A DNA stretch of 64,000 nucleotides from CAVQKZ01 sp963837325. Lineage in GTDB: Bacteria > Actinomycetota > Actinomycetes > Mycobacteriales > Jatrophihabitantaceae. Below the pieces are notes generated by a model. That model saw only the letters and a list, made by a program, of their open reading frames with translations. It had not been told where the DNA came from and searched no databases. This document shows, piece after piece, positions 41,401 to 49,375 of this stretch; the first letter of the stretch is position 1; every line of letters starts with the position of its first letter. The DNA lies in assembly GCA_963837325.1 (NCBI GenBank), contig CAWIMV010000001.1, forward strand, positions 1,054,001-1,118,000, given 5' to 3'. A program made the translations under genes and the position numbers.

Positions 41401-42218
41401 TGCTTGGCCGCGCGGCCGTGCTCGGGCGCCCGGTCGAGCACTCGCTCTCACCGGTGTTGCACCGAGCGGCTTACGCGGCGCTGGGGTTGGACTGGACCTA
41501 CGAGGCGCTGGACTGTGGTCCGGACGAGCTCGCGGCCGTTCTCGCGAACCGGCCGGACTGGGCCGGCTTCTCCTGCACTATGCCGTTGAAGCACGCGGCG
41601 TTGCGCATTGCCGACGAGGCCAGTCCCCTGGCCCGCGCGGTCGGCGCGGCCAACACCCTGCTGCCGCGCGAGGCAGGAGGCTGGCTGGCCGACAACACCG
41701 ACGTCGCCGGCATCGTGGGCGCGCTGCGCGATCGGGTTACGGCTGCGCCCTCACGGGTCTCCGTCCTCGGTGCCGGCGGCACGGCGCAGGCGGCGATGGC
41801 CGCACTGGCCGACGTCGGCGTGCCCAACTGCACGGTCCTCGTGCGCGACCCAGCCAAGGCCGGGGCGCTCACCGCGACCGCGCAGCGTCTTGGCGTGAGC
41901 GTGCTGATCGAAGGGCTGAGCGTCGACGCACCTGCGCTGGCGGCCGAACTGGTCATTTCCACGTTGCCGCCCGGAGCCGCTGATGCCCTGGCGTCGCGGG
42001 CTTGGACGGACCGGCAGACCCTGCTCGATGTCGTCTACGACCCGTGGCCGACCAAGGTCGCGGCGGCGGTCGCGGCCGCCGGGGGAGCGCTGCTGAGCGG
42101 TGCCCTCATGCTGTTGCACCAGGCCGCAGCCCAGGTCGAACTGATGACCGGGCGGTCTGCGCCGCTGGACGCCATGCGCAGCGCGCTGACGGCCGTCGGA
42201 CCCGGCTGCGGCGTCTGA
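41400..42218 (+). CDS. aroE: Shikimate dehydrogenase
   Basis: A 272-residue shikimate dehydrogenase reducing 3-dehydroshikimate. The substrate site is AVLGRPVEHSLSPVLH; the catalytic Lys is in CTMPLKHAAL; NT and D follow in AANTLLP and DNTDVAG; the nucleotide-binding loop is VLGAGGTAQAA. The end has GALMLLHQAAAQVELMTG. GTG 41400 makes a TAGTG overlap with mltG and gives the usual short N-terminus; GTG 41370 would add ten residues. The other aro genes lie 6 kb further on. Confidence 0.94.
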   Translation: MLGRAAVLGRPVEHSLSPVLHRAAYAALGLDWTYEALDCGPDELAAVLANRPDWAGFSCTMPLKHAALRIADEASPLARAVGAANTLLPREAGGWLADNTDVAGIVGALRDRVTAAPSRVSVLGAGGTAQAAMAALADVGVPNCTVLVRDPAKAGALTATAQRLGVSVLIEGLSVDAPALAAELVISTLPPGAADALASRAWTDRQTLLDVVYDPWPTKVAAAVAAAGGALLSGALMLLHQAAAQVELMTGRSAPLDAMRSALTAVGPGCGV

Positions 42219-42238
42219 AGCCGTTCCGCGGTACTTGA

Positions 42239-42353
42239 TTTCCCCGCTCGTGACCGGGGCAGCGCCGGCTTTCCCCGCTGGTGACCGGTTCGCGGTCGCC
42301 AAAGCGGTCACCAGCGGGGAAAACACGCCACCCGGCGGTCAGCAGCGGGGAAA
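42239..42353. repeat. Nested palindromic repeat of the TTTCCCCGCTGGTGACCG family
   Basis: The inner palindrome (42270-42323) has arms TTTCCCCGCTGGTGACCG and CGGTCACCAGCGGGGAAA around a centre unlike that of the ruvA-ruvB copies. Outer half arms flank it: TTTCCCCGCTCGTGACCG (42239-42256) and CGGTCAGCAGCGGGGAAA (42336-42353), which pair with each other. The whole lies between the convergent aroE and molybdo-oxidoreductase genes. Confidence 0.88.
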
Positions 42354-42365
42354 GGCAAGTGTGGG

Positions 42366-44639
42366 TTACCCGGCTGGTTCCAGGCGGATGACGATGGACT
42401 TCGACACTGGCGTGTTGCTGACCTCGGCCGTCGAGTCCAGCGGCACCAGCACGTTCGCCTCGGGGAAGTACGCTGCGGCGCAGCCGCGGGGGGTCGCGTA
42501 CTCGACGGCCCGGAACCCGGGCGCGCGGCGCTCGCCGTCGCTCCACACGCTCACCAGGTCGACGAGGTCACCGTCGCGCAGCCCCCGGTCGCGCAGGTCG
42601 TCAGTGCTCACGAACACCACGCGGCGGCCGCCGGTGATGCCGCGGTAACGATCGTCGAGGCCGTACACCGTCGTGTTGAACTGGTCGTGCGAGCGCACGG
42701 TCTGCAGGAGCAGGTGGCCGTCGGGCACGTCCACCGTGTCGGGTGGGTTCACCGTGAACCGGGCCGACCCGGTCTCGGTGTTGAACGTGCGCGAGTCCCG
42801 CGGCCCGTTCGGCAGGACGAAGCCGCCCGGGGCCTTGACCCGCTCCTCGTAGGCGTGAAAGCCCGGCACGACATGCTCGATGTGCTTGCGAATGACGGAG
42901 TAGTCCTCGCCCATCTGCGACCAGCCGATGTCCTCGCCGAACAGGGCGTGGGCGAGGCCGGTCACGATCGCCACCTCGCTGCGCAGGTGCTCCGACCCCG
43001 GCCGCAACCGGCCCCGTGACGAATGCACCACGCTCATCGAGTCCTCGACGCTGACGAACTGTTCGCGGCCGCCGCGTTCGTCGCGCTCGGTCCGGCCCAG
43101 GCAGGGCAGGAGCAGGGCTTCGCGGCCGTGGCACAGGTGCGTGCGGTTCAGCTTCGTCGCGACGTTCACGGTCAGGGCGCAGTCCGCGAGGGCCGCCTCG
43201 GTCAGCGCGGTGTCCGGGGTTGCCACCGCGAAGTTGCCGCCCAGCCCCATGAAGACGTCGACCTTCCCGTCGCGCATCGCCCGGATCGAATCGACGGTGT
43301 CCCAGCCGTGTTCGCGCGGCGGCTCGAAGCCGAACTCCTCGCGCAGCCGGTCAAGGAACGCGTCGGGCATCTTCTCCCAGATGCCCACGGTGCGGTCGCC
43401 CTGGACGTTGCTGTGCCCGCGGATCGGCGCGGCACCGGCACCGGGACGGCCGATGTTGCCGCGCAGCAGCAGGAAGTTGACGATCTCGCGAATCGTCGCG
43501 ACCGCGTTGCGGTGTTGGGTCAGTCCCATCGCCCAGCACACGGTGACGCTCTCGGCCGCGATCACGTCGGACGCGAAGTCCTCGATCTGCTTGCGGGACA
43601 ACCCGCTGTTGGTCTCGATCGTCGCCCAGTCGAGCGCGCGCCACGCGGTTGCCGCGGCGTGGAACCCGTCGCAGTACTTGTCGATGAAGTCCTGGTCGAG
43701 GACGGTGCCTGGATGGGCGTCCTCGCGTTCGATGAGCGCCCGGTTCACGCCCGCGAACAGCGCCAGGTCGCCGTTCACCCGCACCGGGAGGTGCAGGTCG
43801 GCGAGCTTCGTCCCCGGGCCGGCCAAACCGCGGGCCGACTGGGGATTGCGGAATTTGACCAGACCAGCCTCGCGCAGCGGGTTGATCGCGACGATGCGGG
43901 CGCCGCGCTTCTTGGCGTCCTCGAGCGCGGTCAGCATTCGGGGATGGTTCGTGCCGGGGTTCTGCCCGACGATCACAATCAGTTCAGCGTGCTGGGCAAT
44001 GTCGTCGAGGCTCACCGTGCCCTTGCCGACGCCGATCGTCTGGTTGAGCGCCGCGCCGCTGGATTCGTGGCACATGTTCGAGCAGTCGGGCAAGTTGTTC
44101 GTGCCGAGCCGGCGGGCCAGCAGTTGGTAGGCGAAGGCGGCCTCGTTGCTGGCTCGCCCACTCGTGTAGAAGACCGCGCGGTTCGGGTCCGGCAGCGCGC
44201 GCAGCCGGTCGGCCGCGAGCGAGAGCGCGTCGTCCCACGAGATCGGCGCGTAATGCGTGGCGCCCGGCGCCAGGTACATCGGCTCGGTGAGCCGGCCGTT
44301 GTGCTCGAGCCAGTGGTCGGGCTGCTCACGGAGTTCGGCCACCGAGTGCGCGGCGAAGAAACCGGCGTCGACCCGTTTGCGGGTGGCCTCCCAGGCCACG
44401 GCTTTGGCCCCGTTCTCGCAGAACTCCGCGGCCTTGCGACGATCGGGGTCGGGCCACGCGCAGCTCGGGCAGTCGAAGCCGTCGACGTGGTTCATCTTGA
44501 GCAACGTCTGCAGGCTTCGCTTGGGGCCCATCTCTTCGAGGGCGTACTGCAGCGAATGGGCGATCCCCGGGATCCCGACGGCGGAGCGCTTGGGCTTGCC
44601 GACCTTGGGTTCTTCCGGCGGGGTCACGTGCTCAGGCAT
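42366..44639 (-). CDS. FdhF/YdeP-family molybdopterin oxidoreductase
   Basis: A 757-residue Mo-bisPGD enzyme related to formate dehydrogenase H and YdeP. FDCPSCAWPDP and EFCENGAKA give Cys57, Cys60 and Cys74 for an Fe-S site. The molybdopterin domain has FYTSGRASNEAAFAYQLLAR, CSNMCHESSGAALNQTIG, VIVGQNPGTNHPRMLTALE and VNVATKLNRTH; the C-terminal cap has LQTVRSHDQFNTTVYGLDDR. ATG 44639 lies 7 bp after a minus-strand TACAGT, a leaderless layout. It is divergent from fdhD, which YdeP/FdhF-type enzymes need for cofactor sulfuration. The substrate is not certain. Confidence 0.9.
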   Translation of the reverse strand: MPEHVTPPEEPKVGKPKRSAVGIPGIAHSLQYALEEMGPKRSLQTLLKMNHVDGFDCPSCAWPDPDRRKAAEFCENGAKAVAWEATRKRVDAGFFAAHSVAELREQPDHWLEHNGRLTEPMYLAPGATHYAPISWDDALSLAADRLRALPDPNRAVFYTSGRASNEAAFAYQLLARRLGTNNLPDCSNMCHESSGAALNQTIGVGKGTVSLDDIAQHAELIVIVGQNPGTNHPRMLTALEDAKKRGARIVAINPLREAGLVKFRNPQSARGLAGPGTKLADLHLPVRVNGDLALFAGVNRALIEREDAHPGTVLDQDFIDKYCDGFHAAATAWRALDWATIETNSGLSRKQIEDFASDVIAAESVTVCWAMGLTQHRNAVATIREIVNFLLLRGNIGRPGAGAAPIRGHSNVQGDRTVGIWEKMPDAFLDRLREEFGFEPPREHGWDTVDSIRAMRDGKVDVFMGLGGNFAVATPDTALTEAALADCALTVNVATKLNRTHLCHGREALLLPCLGRTERDERGGREQFVSVEDSMSVVHSSRGRLRPGSEHLRSEVAIVTGLAHALFGEDIGWSQMGEDYSVIRKHIEHVVPGFHAYEERVKAPGGFVLPNGPRDSRTFNTETGSARFTVNPPDTVDVPDGHLLLQTVRSHDQFNTTVYGLDDRYRGITGGRRVVFVSTDDLRDRGLRDGDLVDLVSVWSDGERRAPGFRAVEYATPRGCAAAYFPEANVLVPLDSTAEVSNTPVSKSIVIRLEPAG

Positions 44640-44646
44640 ACCCTCG

Positions 44647-44652
44647 ACTGTA
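44647..44652 (-). promoter_or_regulatory. -10 box for a leaderless molybdo-oxidoreductase transcript
   Basis: TACAGT on the minus strand is followed by 7 bp and ATG 44639. GAGGG between them is too close to the ATG to be a good ribosome site. Confidence 0.55.
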
Positions 44653-44684
44653 GGACGAGAAACGACGACAAGGCAGGGTAAATC

Positions 44685-45479
44685 ATGGCGGTGATGACCA
44701 CGCGACGGGCGATCGTGCGCATGCCGGTCGGCGCCGAGCCCGCGGCCATGCCCGACGACCTCGTCGTCGAGGCGCCTCTGGTGCTCGGGCTGGCCGGCGA
44801 GGCCATCGCGACTCTGATGCGAACTCCGGGCCATGACATCGAACTCGCCGCCGGCTGGCTGGTCGTCGAGTCGGGCGTTGCTGGTGCCGACGACATCGTG
44901 ACGCTGCGGGCCTGCCATGAGGACGACACCGACCGGGTGCACATCGCGCTGCGCGAGAGCGTCCGAGCCCCGCGCCCGCGCGCGTTCGTCACGTCCGCGG
45001 CGTGCGGGGTCTGCAGCGCCGACGTGCTCGATCTCACGTTGCTGCGCGAGCGCCCGCCCCACGACGAAGGCTGGACGGTCAGCCGCGAAGTGCTGGCCGG
45101 GCTGCCCGACGCGATGCGAACCCGCCAGCGCGCCTTCGACCGCACCGGCGGTGTACACGCGGCCGCCCTGGCCACCGCGGCGGGGGAGCTGCTGGTCGTC
45201 CGCGAGGACGTCGGGCGGCACAACGCGGTCGACAAGGTCACCGGCTGGGCCGTGCTCGACGGCCGGCTGCCGGCCACCGGGCAACTGCTGGTCGTCAGCG
45301 GCCGGGTGTCCTTCGAAATCGTGCAGAAGGCGGTCGCCGCCGGCGTGGGCGCGATCGTGGCCGTCTCGGCGCCGTCGAGCCTCGCGGTCGACCTGGCCCG
45401 CGAATACGACCTGCTCCTGGCCGGGATGGTCCGCGGCGGCCGGATGAATGTCTACGCCGGCGCGCACCTGGTTCATTGA
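44685..45479 (+). CDS. fdhD: Formate dehydrogenase accessory sulfurtransferase FdhD
   Basis: A 264-residue protein that passes sulfur from a cysteine desulfurase to the molybdenum cofactor. The redox-active pair is in SAACGVCSADV (Cys107 and Cys110), and VVREDVGRHNAVDKVTGWA and GAIVAVSAPSSLAVDLA are characteristic. ATG 44685 is divergent from the molybdo-oxidoreductase with 45 bp between starts. The partner gene next door makes the functional assignment strong. Confidence 0.95.
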   Translation: MAVMTTRRAIVRMPVGAEPAAMPDDLVVEAPLVLGLAGEAIATLMRTPGHDIELAAGWLVVESGVAGADDIVTLRACHEDDTDRVHIALRESVRAPRPRAFVTSAACGVCSADVLDLTLLRERPPHDEGWTVSREVLAGLPDAMRTRQRAFDRTGGVHAAALATAAGELLVVREDVGRHNAVDKVTGWAVLDGRLPATGQLLVVSGRVSFEIVQKAVAAGVGAIVAVSAPSSLAVDLAREYDLLLAGMVRGGRMNVYAGAHLVH

Positions 45480-45553
45480 GGCGCCAGCCGCTTCGAGATG
45501 CAGGCGGCGGCGCCGTTCGGCAGACTCTGTCCCGCCGACGGCGGGAGAACCAC

Positions 45554-45817
45554 ATGAGCGCACGCGGGCGCACGTCGCGTCGGGTATTCCTGGCCGGTCT
45601 TACGGCCGCTCCGGCCCTCGTTGCCCGCGGGCAGTCCGTGGTGGTGCTCGAAGCCCGCGACCGAGTGGGCGGCCGCGTTGTGAACCACGCGATCGGCGGT
45701 GGCCGCGTGGCCGAAGCCGGCGGCGAGAGACGTCGGACTACTGGCAGGGCTATATGGACGGCGCGGTGCGTTCAGGAGAGCGGGGCCGCGGCCGAGGTCC
45801 TTTCCGCGCCGCGTTGA
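45554..45817 (+). pseudogene. Remnant of a Tat-exported flavin monoamine oxidase
   Basis: An 87-codon reading frame with SD GGGAG. It starts with a Tat-like signal (RTSRRVFLAGLTAAPAL) that jumps directly to VARGQSVVVLEARDRVGGRV, the part after the FAD-binding GxGxxG loop, which is missing. After VAEAGG the frame breaks; a neighbouring frame reads TSDYWQGYMDGAVRSGER and the first frame resumes as AAAEVL, both from the C-terminal end of flavin amine oxidases. So a ~450-residue gene has lost at least two internal segments and picked up a frameshift. It is certainly non-functional as an oxidase. Confidence 0.8.
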
Positions 45818-45824
45818 CCGGCGG

Positions 45825-46079
45825 TCAGTCTGCGTCCGGCGCGTGCGCAGTCGCGAGGCGCTGCGCCGTGGCGCTGGCCGCGCGCACGGCGTCGGCGCCC
45901 CCGCCGCGCAGGCCGGCGGCCAGCCCGACCAGGAATGTCGTCAGCGGTGCGGCCGGGCGGGCGATGCCATGTGCCGCATCCCGGGCGACATCCAGCACCA
46001 GGTCGCGGTCGAGCGCGGCCGGGTCGACGCCGAGTTCGGCGGCCAGTTCGGCCACCCAGTCGGCCAGGGGGTTGGTCAT
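45825..46079 (-). CDS. DUF6457-type small protein
   Basis: An 84-residue helical protein: MTNPLADWVAELAAELGVDP, then LVLDVARDAAHGIARPAAPL and TTFLVGLAAGLRGGG. The pattern is that of DUF6457, which is regularly found with, or fused to, MobA-like nucleotidyltransferases. ATG 46079 overlaps the stop of the upstream MobA-like gene (ATGA), so they are one unit. Its function is unknown; a role in molybdenum cofactor handling is inferred from this pairing. Confidence 0.75.
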   Translation of the reverse strand: MTNPLADWVAELAAELGVDPAALDRDLVLDVARDAAHGIARPAAPLTTFLVGLAAGLRGGGADAVRAASATAQRLATAHAPDAD

Positions 46080-46663
46080 GGGGGTGTCCCTTCCCGGTTG
46101 AGTCGGCGGCGCGCCTCGTCGACGTCGCCCCACGTATCGCAGTCCAGCCCCCACCCTTGCGTATCGGGCACCGGGGTCGGCGGCACGGTCGAGGTCAGCG
46201 CGCGCATCGACGCGCCGGATACCTCGCCCAGTGACTCCATCGCCTGTTGCAGTGCCGCCCGCCGCCACGCCGCCGCGAGGTAGTTCACCCGCCCGCCATC
46301 GTCGACAAGCGCGGCCCAGTCCGCCGGGCCACCGCTGATCGCGGCCAGCAATCGCGGCACGGCCGGCGCAATCGAGGGCAGATCCGCCGCGAGGGTGACG
46401 ACGGCGTCCGCGGTGACGTGCTTCATTCCGGCCGCCAGCCCGGCCACCGGGCCCCCGCCAGCCGGTTCCTCGCGGCACCACTGCACCGATCGACGAACCG
46501 ATCTGAGCGGTCGGGCGGGCCCGACCACGATCACCCGGTCGGCATCGTCGACCGCGGCGAGCACGCGTTCGAGCAGCGACCGATCTCCAATGACGAGCGC
46601 GGGCTTGTCGGTGCCGTCGAGCCGGGTGGCTCGGCCGCCGGCCAGCACGATCGCGTCGAACAC
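46076..46663 (-). CDS. MobA-like molybdenum cofactor guanylyltransferase
   Basis: A 195-residue nucleotidyltransferase. The family signature is AIVLAGGRATRLDGTDKPALVIGDR near the N-terminus, with VTLAADLPSIAP for the metal-binding Asp and WGLDCDTWGDVDEARR at the end. It would attach GMP to molybdopterin for the neighbouring FdhF-type enzyme. GTG 46663 lies 7 bp after a minus-strand TACGTT, so the message is probably leaderless. Related purine-cofactor transferases share the motif, so the exact substrate is inferred from context. Confidence 0.82.
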   Translation of the reverse strand: MFDAIVLAGGRATRLDGTDKPALVIGDRSLLERVLAAVDDADRVIVVGPARPLRSVRRSVQWCREEPAGGGPVAGLAAGMKHVTADAVVTLAADLPSIAPAVPRLLAAISGGPADWAALVDDGGRVNYLAAAWRRAALQQAMESLGEVSGASMRALTSTVPPTPVPDTQGWGLDCDTWGDVDEARRRLNREGTPP

Positions 46664-46670
46664 ACCGGTG

Positions 46671-46676
46671 AACGTA
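46671..46676 (-). promoter_or_regulatory. -10 box for a leaderless mobA-like transcript
   Basis: TACGTT on the minus strand ends 7 bp before GTG 46663. Confidence 0.55.
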
Positions 46677-46687
46677 GCGCCGTCTCC

Positions 46688-46693
46688 TAGGGT
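46688..46693 (+). promoter_or_regulatory. -10 box for a leaderless zwf transcript
   Basis: TAGGGT is followed by 6 bp and ATG 46700. Only 11 bp separate it from the divergent -10 box. Confidence 0.55.
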
Positions 46694-46699
46694 GGAGCC

Positions 46700-48124
46700 A
46701 TGGCGCAATCGGCGAGGCGGGGCAGGGGCGAGCAGCTCGGGGCGACGGTGTTCGTACTGTTCGGGGCCACCGGGGACCTCGCCAAGCGGATGGTGCTGCC
46801 GGCCTTCTTCCGCCTGGCCCAGGAGGGCCTGCTGCCGGAGGACTGGCTGCTGGTCGGCAACGGCCGAGGCGATGTCGCCCACGAGGACTTCCGCAAGCAC
46901 GTCCACCGGGTGCTCACCGAATTCGGGCCGCACCCCGACGACGGCCCGTGGGCGCAGTTCAGCTCACGCTTGCGCTTCGCCGGTGGCGGGTTCCAGACGG
47001 ATGACCCCGGCAGCCTGCTCGACGTCATCGCCGAGGCGAGGGAGCAGCTCGGCGACGCGGCCCAACTGGTGCACTACCTCGCCGTGCCGCCAGTGGCATT
47101 CGCCGGAGTCACCAGGGCACTCGGTGAACACGGCCTGGCCAAGGGCTCGCGCGTGGTCTACGAGAAGCCGTTCGGCACGTCGCCGGAGAACTTCCGGGAA
47201 CTCGATGGCGTCGTGCACTCGGTGCTGGACGAGTCGCAGGTGTATCGGATCGACCACTTCCTGGGCAAGGAGGCCACCCAGAACCTGCACGTGCTCCGCT
47301 TCGCCAACGGGCTGTTCGATGCGATGTGGAGTGCGGCCCACATCCAGGCTGTGCAGATCGACGTTCCGGAGAAGATCGGTGTCACCGACCGCGCGGTGTT
47401 CTACGACCAGACCGGTGCCGTGCTCGACATGCTGGTCACGCACCTGTTCCAGATCGCGGCCGAAGTCGCGATGGAGCCGCCGCCCAGCCTTTCGGCCGAG
47501 CACCTGCAAGCGGCCCGCGAAGGCGTGATCAACTGTTTCCGGCCGATTGACCCGGCGGATGTGGTGCTCGGTCAGTTCGACGGCTACCGCGACCTCGACG
47601 GCGTCGACCCGCACTCGAGCATGGACACCTACGTCGCCGCCCGGATGTGGATCGACAACGACCGCTGGCGGGGCGTGCCGTTCCTGATGCGTACGGGCAA
47701 GCGCCTCGCGCAGAGCCGGCAGAGCGTCAGCCTGATCCTGCGCGAGCCTGAGGGTGCGCTCGCTGCACTGCCCAAGCACGGCAACGTGCTCACCCTCAGC
47801 CTCTCCGGCGCCGGTGAGATCCAACTGCGCGTTGTCACCAAGAAGCCCGGCCCCGAACTCGACCTCGACGTGGCCCGGGCCGAGATCCCGCTCTCGACGC
47901 TGCCCGGTGCCGATCCACTGCCGCCCTACGTGCGCCTGATCCATGACGTCGTCATCGGTGACCGGTCGCTGTTCACCCGCCCCGACGGTCTGGCGGCCGT
48001 CTGGACGGTCGCCGAGCCGCTGCTGAGCGCCAAGCCGGACGTAGCGCCCTACGCCCCAGGATCCTGGGGTCCATCGGCCGCGGCCGCGCTCGCCGCCCCG
48101 GACGGCTGGCTGCTCGGCCAGTAG
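46700..48124 (+). CDS. zwf: Glucose-6-phosphate 1-dehydrogenase
   Basis: A 474-residue enzyme of the oxidative pentose phosphate pathway. The NADP-binding motif is FVLFGATGDLAKRMVLPAFF, VYEKPFGTSPENF follows, and the active-site signature is RIDHFLGKEATQN with the catalytic His. VDPHSSMDTYVAARMWIDN and RWRGVPFLMRTGKRL complete the family blocks. It is not in a tkt-tal-zwf-opcA cluster and may be a second copy. aroC follows 27 bp downstream. Confidence 0.93.
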   Translation: MAQSARRGRGEQLGATVFVLFGATGDLAKRMVLPAFFRLAQEGLLPEDWLLVGNGRGDVAHEDFRKHVHRVLTEFGPHPDDGPWAQFSSRLRFAGGGFQTDDPGSLLDVIAEAREQLGDAAQLVHYLAVPPVAFAGVTRALGEHGLAKGSRVVYEKPFGTSPENFRELDGVVHSVLDESQVYRIDHFLGKEATQNLHVLRFANGLFDAMWSAAHIQAVQIDVPEKIGVTDRAVFYDQTGAVLDMLVTHLFQIAAEVAMEPPPSLSAEHLQAAREGVINCFRPIDPADVVLGQFDGYRDLDGVDPHSSMDTYVAARMWIDNDRWRGVPFLMRTGKRLAQSRQSVSLILREPEGALAALPKHGNVLTLSLSGAGEIQLRVVTKKPGPELDLDVARAEIPLSTLPGADPLPPYVRLIHDVVIGDRSLFTRPDGLAAVWTVAEPLLSAKPDVAPYAPGSWGPSAAAALAAPDGWLLGQ

Positions 48125-48151
48125 GAGCTGCGCTTCTGAGAGACTGGCCGG

Positions 48152-49375
48152 GTGCTGCGCTGGATCACTGCGGGCGAGTCGCACGGACCCGCTCTCGTCG
48201 CCGTGCTCGACGGCGTGCCGGCCGGCGTGGAAGTGAGCAGCGCCGACCTGGCCCGCGACCTGGCTCGCCGACGCCTCGGCTACGGGCGGGGCGCCCGGAT
48301 GAAGTTCGAGCAGGACGAGGTCGAGCTCACTGGGGGCGTGCGCCACGGGTTCTCGATGGGCGGCCCGATTGCCGTGCGCGTCGGCAACTCCGAGTGGCCC
48401 AAGTGGGAGACGGTCATGGCCGCCGATCCCGTCGATCCCGACCTGCTGGCCGAACAAGCGCGCAATACCCCGCTCACCCGACCGCGCCCCGGGCACGCCG
48501 ACCTGGCCGGCATGCAGAAGTACGACCTCGACGACGCCCGCCCGGTCCTCGAGCGGGCCAGTGCCCGCGAGACGGCGGCCCGGGTGGCGCTGGGCGCGGT
48601 GGCCAAAGCGTTCCTGCGCCAGTCGGCCGGCGTCGACATCGTCAGTCACGTCGCCGCAATCGGCTCGGTGTCGGCACCTCGCGACGTCGTCCCCCAGCCG
48701 GGCGACGAGGAGAAGGTCGACGCGTCCGAGGTGCGCTGCCTCGACGCCGCGGCCAGCGCCGCCATGATCGCCGAGATCGACGAGACCAAGCGAGCCGGCG
48801 ACACCCTCGGCGGCGTCGTGGAGGTGCTGGCCTACGGGCTGCCGCCGGGCCTGGGCAGCTACGCGCAGGGCGACCGCCGCCTCGATGCCCGTCTGGCCGC
48901 CGCGCTGATGGGCATCCAGGCCATCAAGGGCGTCGAGGTCGGCGACGGCTTCGAGCTGGCGCGGATCCGCGGTTCGCAGGCGCACGACGAGATCGTGCGT
49001 GACGACGCCGGTGCCATCCGACGGGTGTCCGGGCGCTCGGGCGGCACAGAAGGCGGCATGAGCACCGGCGAGGTGCTGCGGGTGCGAGCCGCGATGAAGC
49101 CGATCTCGACCGTGCCCCGGGCCTTGCAGACCATCGACACCGCGAGTGGTGCCGCGGCCGTCGCGATAAATCAGCGCTCCGATGTGTGCGCGGTGCCTGC
49201 GGCCGGCGTCGTCGCCGAAGCGATGGTGGCCCTCGTGCTGGCCGACGCGCTCATCGAGAAGTTCGGCGGGGACTCGGTGACGGAGACCCGGCGCAACGTG
49301 CAGGGCTATCTCAGCCGCCTCGACGAGCGCGGGCTCGGCACCACAGGTGAGCCGGGCGGCGGCCCGGCGTCGTGA
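48152..49375 (+). CDS. aroC: Chorismate synthase
   Basis: A 407-residue FMN-dependent enzyme making chorismate from EPSP. The three family signatures are GESHGPALVAVLDGVPAG, ASARETAARVALGAVA and RSGGTEGGMSTGE; DVCAVPAAGVVAEAM is near the end. GTG 48152 comes 6 bp after GAGACT (48140-48145), a weak -10 that would make it leaderless; no ribosome site is visible. It overlaps aroK by GTGA and leads an aroC-K-B-Q run. Confidence 0.96.
   Translation: MLRWITAGESHGPALVAVLDGVPAGVEVSSADLARDLARRRLGYGRGARMKFEQDEVELTGGVRHGFSMGGPIAVRVGNSEWPKWETVMAADPVDPDLLAEQARNTPLTRPRPGHADLAGMQKYDLDDARPVLERASARETAARVALGAVAKAFLRQSAGVDIVSHVAAIGSVSAPRDVVPQPGDEEKVDASEVRCLDAAASAAMIAEIDETKRAGDTLGGVVEVLAYGLPPGLGSYAQGDRRLDARLAAALMGIQAIKGVEVGDGFELARIRGSQAHDEIVRDDAGAIRRVSGRSGGTEGGMSTGEVLRVRAAMKPISTVPRALQTIDTASGAAAVAINQRSDVCAVPAAGVVAEAMVALVLADALIEKFGGDSVTETRRNVQGYLSRLDERGLGTTGEPGGGPAS

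Noticed and set aside
42270..42323. Ordinary bidirectional terminator after aroE
   Set aside because: The T and A runs form part of the stem and no T-run follows the hairpin on either strand. The same arms occur inside the ruv operon, where termination would be harmful.
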